A stretch of DNA of 64,000 nt from JBAXQQ01 sp037131695 (GTDB lineage Bacteria; Armatimonadota; Hebobacteria; CAIYQO01), in contig CAZWZF010000018.1 in NCBI GenBank assembly GCA_964638715.1, positions 1 through 64,000 of the forward strand. The letters run 5' to 3'. This document shows positions 58,789 to 64,000 of the stretch, piece after piece (position 1 is the first letter of the stretch; each line of letters begins with the position of its first letter). The notes under the pieces are model-generated. The model did no database searches and had not been told where the DNA came from. It saw nothing but the letters and a program-made list of their open reading frames with translations. Position numbers and translations under genes: made by a program.

Positions 58789-59156
58789 CTCCGCGGCAAC
58801 AGTTTTCAGGAACGCCTCCGCATAGCGGCGGCCGAGTTCCCGTTGCGCGGGTGTATCGAAGTGCTTGCGGTCACCCTTGTCACCCAGCCCGGCACTGCTG
58901 ACGCAGGCGCTATGCGGGATCCGTGATGCGAGATTGAGCAGGGCGGCGTTCACGCGTGCCGCACCGGGAAAGTCCGTTGGGGAGAGAAACCGGCCCAACT
59001 CACCGCAGACGAAAACCGCCTGCGCGGTGCCGGGCAGTGCGCGCCAGGCGCGGACCGCCTTTTCCAAGCGAGCTTCGTAGATGGCGGAATCGTCTTCGGC
59101 ACGCGGTCGGGTTGGCGGTGGGCGATGGCGGTCAGGACGCGTTGCTTAGGTGTCAT
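58774..59156 (-). pseudogene. Fusion scar: URO-D start joined to the 3' end of an O-acetylesterase
   Basis: From 59156 the frame begins M-T-P-K-Q-R-V-L-T-A-I-A-H-R-Q-P-D-R-V-P, a textbook URO-D-family N terminus. It overlaps the upstream stop by ATGA. After about 21 codons the match shifts to another frame encoding A-I-Y-E-A-R-L-E-K-A-V-R-A-W-R and then L-G-D-K-G-D-R-K-H-F-D-T. This is the C-terminal block V of a SASA-type O-acetylesterase, ending at 58774 with an ATGA overlap to the amidohydrolase. The middle of both genes, probably about 2 kb, is gone. An ATG at 59067 could still give a 97-residue esterase tail without the catalytic Ser. Confidence 0.8.
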
Positions 59157-62100
59157 GACGACTTCTCCTGTTCACTTTTCGCAGGTTGCCGGCGTGAACC
59201 TCCGGCCAGCGCCGCCTGGATACCGGGGACGAAGCGCATCTGCTGCGCCATGGCCTTGCCCAAACCCAAGTGGCCCAGCCCTTCGGGGAAACGGCCGATG
59301 GCCTTGAGCCCGTCGCGGATGTAGCTGCCAATCTCCTCGTCGCCGGAGATGCAATGCGCATCCGCCAAACCTTCCAGGACCCACTGAGTTTGCTGAAAAC
59401 CGCCGCCCTTGCTGCGCTTCTCGCACGAAGTATAGCGGAAATAGCCGCTCTTATTGTCGTAGGTGTTGCGGATCAGCCAGCGGGCGCCGCCCACCAGCAT
59501 CCGGACAGCCTCGGCATCGCCGGTGATGGCATGGTAGCGTTTCAGGGCCGACAGGAGCACGCCGACCATGAAGCCAGCCTCGCCGCGGCAGCGCGGATAG
59601 CCGCATCCGCAGTGGCCTTCGGCCAGCATGTGTACCCAGCCGCCGGCCGGGGCCTCTTTTTCACGCACGCAGCTCACGATAACCGAGGCGGCGTTGAGGC
59701 AGCGGGGATCGTCGAACGTCGCGGCCAGCATGCAGAGATGGATGATGTGCCAGCCCGCTTCGCGACAATTGAGGAAGTCGCAGTTGTCGAACCAGCGATC
59801 CTGCAGCAGCCACGTCCGGGTCTCGTGGATGCTCTCGCGGGTGAACTCGTCACCGGTCAGCAGATAGTGGAGCACCGGGCCCTCGACCCAGGTGTGCGAC
59901 GGAATTCCCCCCGTGCCACCGACCTTGCTGCGGAAGAGCGGCGGCAGGTAGCCGCCGAGGTGGCCTGGCATGTGCACCGCCTGGAAGCCATGCGGATGAA
60001 CGGTGTCCACATCGGCCAGGTGCCGGGCCGCCTGCGCGCCAAGCTCGGTCCAGCGCGGATCGCCGCCGCGCAGAAACTCCAGGTAGCCGCAGTACGGCGG
60101 GTCATACTCGTTGTTGCCCCACGACCAGGCGCTCTCTCCATACCAGTCGCCGAAGTTGATCTGGCCGTAGGCCCGGAAATGCTCGCGATCGGCGTGAAAG
60201 GCATCGAGGGCTCGCGTCAGCAGGGCCTCGTAATCGGCCATGGTGGACTTGGCCTTGAGTCCAAAGGGGACGAGGACGCCGGTGGCGTTCGTATGGGCCG
60301 GGTCGGGCTGTACCACCGGCGGATGCTCCAGCCAATCGAAGATGGCATTCGTGTCGGACTCGGATGCGTCCGGGGGCAGGCACCCCAGCAGCCACTCGCT
60401 GCGCAGCGCAAGGCCGGAACGGAGCAAATACGCGTTGTCTTTCAGCCAGAAGTAGAGGCGGTGCCACGCATCCTCGTCGCCCGGCAGCGGGTCGCCCGAG
60501 AGTTCCGGGAGTAGTTCAAGCACGATCGCCTCCGCGTCCTGCCGGAAGCCCCGCGGCCAGGTTTGCCAGAACTCCTTGATACCTACGGCCAACGTCCCCT
60601 GCGCCATGGGGACGCGGAACTGTCCAGGCATCCGGCCGGGCACGACCTCGGTGCCGTCTTCGGATGTCAAACGCCAGGCCTGGTCATGCTCGTGTACCCA
60701 GCGGCGGGCCGGCGCCTGGGTGGCGCAATCCAGCCGCAACTCGAGCCGGCGCAGGCGCAGCATACGCTTCGCCTCGTCGCCGTCCGTGGGCAGTTCGGGA
60801 CTAACCACCTCCAAGCGCTGCACGACCCGGATGAACGGCTGGTCTGCATACACGTGGAGGCGGAGGCGGCAGCGCAGATGCGTCACGCTCTTCTCGTCCG
60901 CCACCGGTATGTCGACCCGGATCACCGCGCGGCGCGGGCCGTTCTCCTCGATGGCCACGCCCTGGGGCGCGCCGCCCGTGAGCGCCCGGCCATCGGCCAG
61001 TGCGCCGGTCAGCGCCAACCCGTCGACCACGCTTTTCCACGCCGCGCCGTCGCGCCGTTCGATCCGCAGGCCGCTGTCGAGCAGCACGCGCAGGCCACCG
61101 CTTTCGGCCTGCACTCCGGCTGCGACCGGCCGCGCCAACGGAGCGGTATCAACCGCCGGATCCGCTGATACGTTGAGTTGCGCGGCGCCCGCCGCGCTGG
61201 GGGCAAGGGTGTCCACCAGGAGCCAGCGTACCGAGCCGTCCGGCCATTGCGAAAGGATGCGCGTTTGCGTGGGCTTTGCGGCGCTTCCGGCATGGAGTTC
61301 GCAATGCTGGCCGGGAAAGACTCTCCCTTGCGCCAGCGGCACGCCAAAGGTCAGCGGCAGACCGGCGGGCCACGCCGGGCCCGGCCCGCACAGTTCAAGT
61401 GGCACAGTGGTGACCCGGCCAGTCGGGGCGGGGGATGCCGGGGCGAGTGTGATCCCGGCAGTCGCCGTGGCGCCGGCCTTCTCGGTGACTTTCACAGTCA
61501 AACGCCAGGCGCAGTCCGTTCGCAAGCCCTCCAGACGCGCGGCATGCACGGTGCGTGCGCCGTCTGGCGCGAAGCGTCGAGGTGTGGGCATGCCGTCGGT
61601 CTGCGCGACGACTTCGCAGGTGGCGACCTGGCTGGTGATGAAATGCACAGTCACGGCGCCGTCCGCCTCGCGCCTGGCGCTGAGCCGGTCGATGCGCGGC
61701 TCGAACCGGCTTGGTTCCGGCCGCTTGCGCAGCAGCACGAACTGCTCGATCCGGTACTCGCCCTTGCCGGGAGCGGTCAGTTGGAAAACCTCCATCTCGC
61801 CCCGGAACAGCACCGGCTGGTCGAGGACGATCAGGTGCACGCGATTGTCGTGCCGCGTCGGCTCGATCCGCCCGAGCTCGTCGGCGGCGAGGCGTAACTC
61901 CATCGGACACTCCTGCCCGGCCGCGTCGTAGAGCAACACGCCGACATAGCGCATGCCGGTGTGGTCGCATTGCTTCTCAACAGTGCCCCAGAAGCGGTGG
62001 CGCAGGGTCGAGGCCTGGCCCGACCAGGCCACGCCCGGGACGCGCACGAGGCTCGGATTCGTGTAGTACGTGATCCCGAGGTCCGGCGTCCAGTCGCCCG

Positions 62101-62203
62101 GCGTTTCGCAGTCAATAGCGCGCCAGGCGTAGTTGGCCGGATCGGCGAGGATCGCGGCGATGCGCTCGGGCTCGGCGATGTCGATATGGGGCAACAGGTT
62201 CAT
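59153..62203 (-). CDS. YetA/PcRGLX-like protein (RIFT barrel, beta-sandwich, alpha/alpha toroid)
   Basis: The start at 62203 is set by the 4-bp ATGA overlap with the upstream gene; the open frame extends 62 codons further only as antisense noise in another gene. The 1016-residue protein has an N-terminal beta domain (about 1-230). The RIFT-barrel segment P-L-T-F-G-V-P-L-A-Q-G … R-I-L-S-Q-W-P-D-G-S-V-R-W-L-L-V-D comes next, at about 275-345. This is the hallmark of YetA/PcRGLX-like proteins. A beta-sandwich and a helical toroid follow (G-D-W-Y-G-E-S-A-W-S-W-G-N-N-E-Y-D at about 700). Characterised relatives act on rhamnogalacturonan-like or uronate-containing glycans. No signal peptide is visible. 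Confidence 0.72.
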   Translation of the reverse strand: MNLLPHIDIAEPERIAAILADPANYAWRAIDCETPGDWTPDLGITYYTNPSLVRVPGVAWSGQASTLRHRFWGTVEKQCDHTGMRYVGVLLYDAAGQECPMELRLAADELGRIEPTRHDNRVHLIVLDQPVLFRGEMEVFQLTAPGKGEYRIEQFVLLRKRPEPSRFEPRIDRLSARREADGAVTVHFITSQVATCEVVAQTDGMPTPRRFAPDGARTVHAARLEGLRTDCAWRLTVKVTEKAGATATAGITLAPASPAPTGRVTTVPLELCGPGPAWPAGLPLTFGVPLAQGRVFPGQHCELHAGSAAKPTQTRILSQWPDGSVRWLLVDTLAPSAAGAAQLNVSADPAVDTAPLARPVAAGVQAESGGLRVLLDSGLRIERRDGAAWKSVVDGLALTGALADGRALTGGAPQGVAIEENGPRRAVIRVDIPVADEKSVTHLRCRLRLHVYADQPFIRVVQRLEVVSPELPTDGDEAKRMLRLRRLELRLDCATQAPARRWVHEHDQAWRLTSEDGTEVVPGRMPGQFRVPMAQGTLAVGIKEFWQTWPRGFRQDAEAIVLELLPELSGDPLPGDEDAWHRLYFWLKDNAYLLRSGLALRSEWLLGCLPPDASESDTNAIFDWLEHPPVVQPDPAHTNATGVLVPFGLKAKSTMADYEALLTRALDAFHADREHFRAYGQINFGDWYGESAWSWGNNEYDPPYCGYLEFLRGGDPRWTELGAQAARHLADVDTVHPHGFQAVHMPGHLGGYLPPLFRSKVGGTGGIPSHTWVEGPVLHYLLTGDEFTRESIHETRTWLLQDRWFDNCDFLNCREAGWHIIHLCMLAATFDDPRCLNAASVIVSCVREKEAPAGGWVHMLAEGHCGCGYPRCRGEAGFMVGVLLSALKRYHAITGDAEAVRMLVGGARWLIRNTYDNKSGYFRYTSCEKRSKGGGFQQTQWVLEGLADAHCISGDEEIGSYIRDGLKAIGRFPEGLGHLGLGKAMAQQMRFVPGIQAALAGGSRRQPAKSEQEKSS

Positions 62204-62973
62204 AGTGGACCTCCAGTCTTCGGCGCCAGATGCTGTCGCCAATAGGGCAGCATGTCGTCCTTGCGCTTGCCCTTGAAATGCAGGACGGGGATGCCGGGAT
62301 ACGGCCCTGGCATCGTCTCTTCCCGGGTCGAAAAGTTGTATTGGGCGCAGGGCAGGAGCAGCAGATCGTAACCGTCGGCGGAGCGCCACAGATGGGTGTC
62401 AGTTCGGGTGAAGTCAGCGCCAACGGTCATGTCGCGCAGGGCGTCCTGATCGCCGCCCCAGGCGGCGGCGGCCTGATAGCGGGTCTCGAAGAGGCGCAGG
62501 CAGTCGCGTAGGAAGGCCACGCCGCGGTCGAGACGCCGGCGGTGAAAGAACTGGATGCCGGCGTTGATCGGCCAGTTTGGCACGCCATCCCGGTAGGTCA
62601 GACCGGCATCAAACTCCCGCTCGAAGAGCGGCTCCAGGTCTTCCTGGATGAGCATGTCGCCGTCGAGATACACGACGTGGGAATCCTCACGCTCTAGGAA
62701 CCGGGTCCAGGCGTGCGAACGGCTGAACATGAGCCGGGCGGGATCAAGCCCGTCGACTCGGAAGACCTCGTAGCCGGCGTCGGTCGGGAAGGGCGTCGCC
62801 GAGTCGGACAGAACCACCGTGCGGCAGCCGGGATGCTTAGCGCGGCAGGAGTCCAGCGCAGTCTCCAGGTAGAGCCGCGGCTCTTCCTTGACGATGACCG
62901 TCGAAATGATGTCCTGAATGTCCGCAAGATCCTGCTTGCGGATGTCCATGTGAAAGGCGGCAAAGGTAATCAT
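62200..62973 (-). CDS. Glycosyltransferase-like protein (GT-A fold, GT8-like)
   Basis: The 257-residue protein has V-V-Y-L-D-G-D-M-L-I near residue 105, a D-x-D metal motif of GT-A enzymes. N-A-G-I-Q-F-F-H-R follows near 145 and W-G-G-D-Q-D-A-L near 180, which is the pattern of GT8 and related transferases. The first step of sugar transfer needs a nucleotide sugar, so this gene is unusual in a mainly degradative cluster. ATGA overlaps join it to the genes on both sides. The right repeat boundary (62829) lies within it without disturbing the frame, whereas the left copy at 57525 is broken. This full-length version is therefore the ancestral form. Confidence 0.65.
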   Translation of the reverse strand: MITFAAFHMDIRKQDLADIQDIISTVIVKEEPRLYLETALDSCRAKHPGCRTVVLSDSATPFPTDAGYEVFRVDGLDPARLMFSRSHAWTRFLEREDSHVVYLDGDMLIQEDLEPLFEREFDAGLTYRDGVPNWPINAGIQFFHRRRLDRGVAFLRDCLRLFETRYQAAAAWGGDQDALRDMTVGADFTRTDTHLWRSADGYDLLLLPCAQYNFSTREETMPGPYPGIPVLHFKGKRKDDMLPYWRQHLAPKTGGPL

Positions 62974-64000
62974 CGGTTATGTGCTCCCATTATCTTTAAG
63001 CTGTTCATATGCAATATAGCTTTTAGTTGCGCGTCATTCACCGGCAAGTCACTCACCACAGCCAGCGTGGAGCGGATGTTCACCGCGCCTTGCTCGGGAC
63101 CGAAGGGCATGTCGGAGGCGAAGAGCACGCGCTCATGACCGAAGAACTGCAAGGCGCATTCAACGGCGGCGGTCGATCCGAAGGTGGCGGTGTCGGTGTA
63201 AAACCGCCTGAAAGCAGCGAGTGACTCGCCGTGCAGGGGGGTGTTCTCCCGCTCGCGCAGTTCCGGCGGCGTGCGCGAGCCATAAGCTACCAGACCGGCA
63301 CCGAGGCGTCCCTCGACCATGGGAATCAGCCCACCACCATGGTGGGTGATGATTTTCAGGTCCGGCCAGCGGTCGAAAACCCCGGCGAAGACCAACCGGT
63401 ACATGGCCTTACTCGTCTCGTAAGGCCACCCGAGCGTCCACCATAGTTCGTACTTCGAGTAGGTCTCACCGGCGTAATCCGGCGTGTCCATACCGAGTGT
63501 CGGGTGCAGCAGGATCGGCCGGTCGAGTTCCGCCATGAGGGCGAACAGGTCCATAAACGGCGGAGTGTCGATTGCCGCGCCGTTCATATTGGTGAAGATC
63601 TGCACGCCACAGGCGCCGAGTTCGGTGACGGCCCGGTGCGCTTCCTCAAGCATCGCCTTCGGATGATTCAGCGCTAGCGCGGCGAAGAAGCCGGGGAAGC
63701 GGTCTGAATGCCGTGCCGCCATCGCCGCCATGCCGTCGTTAGCGCGGCGGACCAGTTCCGCGGTCTGCTCCGGGCCAACCAGCACTTCCAGCGGCGGCGA
63801 GACCAGGCACGGCACCTGGGAGTAACCGGGGAAGCGGTCCATCAGCCGCAGACGCGCGTCGAGGTCGGTCATCACCGGCATGGCCAGAGCGCGCTCGAGC
63901 ATGCGCAGCGGCCGCCTGGAAGCCTTTAATACCGCCGCGCCATAGTCCGGCGGCGCCCAGTGGCAGAATATGTCGATGGTAGTGTTCATATCCCCATAGT
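62829..64000. repeat. Exact direct repeat, right copy (runs to window end)
   Basis: It matches 57617-58788 base for base as far as I compared it. The coding frames on this side are intact, so this copy keeps the original junction. Its true extent lies beyond the window. Confidence 0.9.
62970..63989 (-). CDS. ACMSD-like amidohydrolase (Amidohydrolase_2), copy in right repeat
   Basis: The protein is identical, over all 339 residues, to the copy at 57758-58777. It has the same metal-site motifs (H-P-T, T-H-H-G-G-G, A-S-D-M-P). Here it is followed, with an ATGA overlap, by the intact glycosyltransferase-like gene. What precedes it lies outside the window, but by analogy with the left copy it may again be a gene whose stop overlaps the ATG. 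Identity at the DNA level implies a very recent duplication or an assembly error. Confidence 0.82.
   Translation of the reverse strand: MNTTIDIFCHWAPPDYGAAVLKASRRPLRMLERALAMPVMTDLDARLRLMDRFPGYSQVPCLVSPPLEVLVGPEQTAELVRRANDGMAAMAARHSDRFPGFFAALALNHPKAMLEEAHRAVTELGACGVQIFTNMNGAAIDTPPFMDLFALMAELDRPILLHPTLGMDTPDYAGETYSKYELWWTLGWPYETSKAMYRLVFAGVFDRWPDLKIITHHGGGLIPMVEGRLGAGLVAYGSRTPPELRERENTPLHGESLAAFRRFYTDTATFGSTAAVECALQFFGHERVLFASDMPFGPEQGAVNIRSTLAVVSDLPVNDAQLKAILHMNSLKIMGAHNR

Noticed and set aside
59270..61931. Long plus-strand open frames (about 414 and 451 codons) opposite the YetA-like gene
   Set aside because: They are antisense to a gene with clear domain matches in GC-rich DNA where stops are rare, and their sequences are Arg/Pro/Ala-rich with no motif.
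1..64000. CRISPR arrays, rRNA, tRNA, insertion sequences and phage genes
   Set aside because: Looked for in the gaps between genes; no regularly spaced repeats, RNA-gene signatures, transposase or integrase motifs were seen, so transfer is inferred only from base composition and scars.

Overview
The window looks like a bacterial chromosome fragment from a free-living or gut glycan degrader. Four type IV prepilin-like proteins share the motif family GFTLIELLVV…LFPVFARAREKARQTTC followed by an H-x9-DG-like segment. That style is known from Armatimonadota and from Planctomycetes/PVC relatives; Armatimonadota is my best guess, but the phylum cannot be fixed from this window. No rRNA, tRNA, CRISPR array, transposase, phage gene or transporter is visible.

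Layout. (1) 1-29788, all on the minus strand: a LacI-type regulator (28715-29788), two tandem prepilin-like genes, then giant secreted glycosidase-like proteins (21808, 18084, 12824 and 8055), two paralogous six-hairpin glycosidases (5604 and 2132), an O-acetylesterase, two uroporphyrinogen-decarboxylase-like (URO-D) proteins and the start of a GH36-type alpha-galactosidase cut by the window edge. (2) 30077-49741, minus strand: LacI regulator, prepilin-like gene, an epoxyqueuosine-reductase-like Fe-S protein and four more giant glycosidase-like proteins in close succession. (3) 49975-53206, plus strand: a two-gene glycosidase operon divergent from the second LacI gene, with recognisable promoters and operators and a strong terminator. 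(4) 53574-57439, minus strand: a prepilin carrying a lectin-like domain, and a Gfo/Idh oxidoreductase plus DapA-family aldolase pair, with a decayed second copy of that pair. (5) 57617-64000, minus strand, very GC-rich: amidohydrolase, glycosyltransferase-like, YetA/PcRGLX-like protein, a fused gene remnant, then the amidohydrolase again, within an exact direct repeat of at least 1172 bp.

The most interesting content is a family of eight giant (1156-1564 aa) exported proteins. They share a central beta-sandwich core resembling DUF6067/GH123-N and a TIM-barrel-like region in which I find one Asp (in Y-F/Y-D-N-like motifs) and one Glu 64-89 residues later in all eight. Different copies carry different accessory modules: CBM9-like, LamG-like, PA14-like, beta-helix, and a C-terminal NodB deacetylase. 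Twice the order is LacI regulator, then prepilin-like gene(s), then giants, which suggests a glycan-induced surface-display and hydrolysis system.

The locus is also full of scars. Five truncated or fused gene remnants (16879, 34190, 53574, 57525 and 58774) each match an intact gene family member in or near the window, and GC-rich cassettes with 4-bp ATGA gene overlaps sit inside AT-rich DNA. I read this as an island where paralogous cassettes are repeatedly inserted, recombined and deleted. An assembly artefact cannot be excluded at the 57617/62829 repeat.
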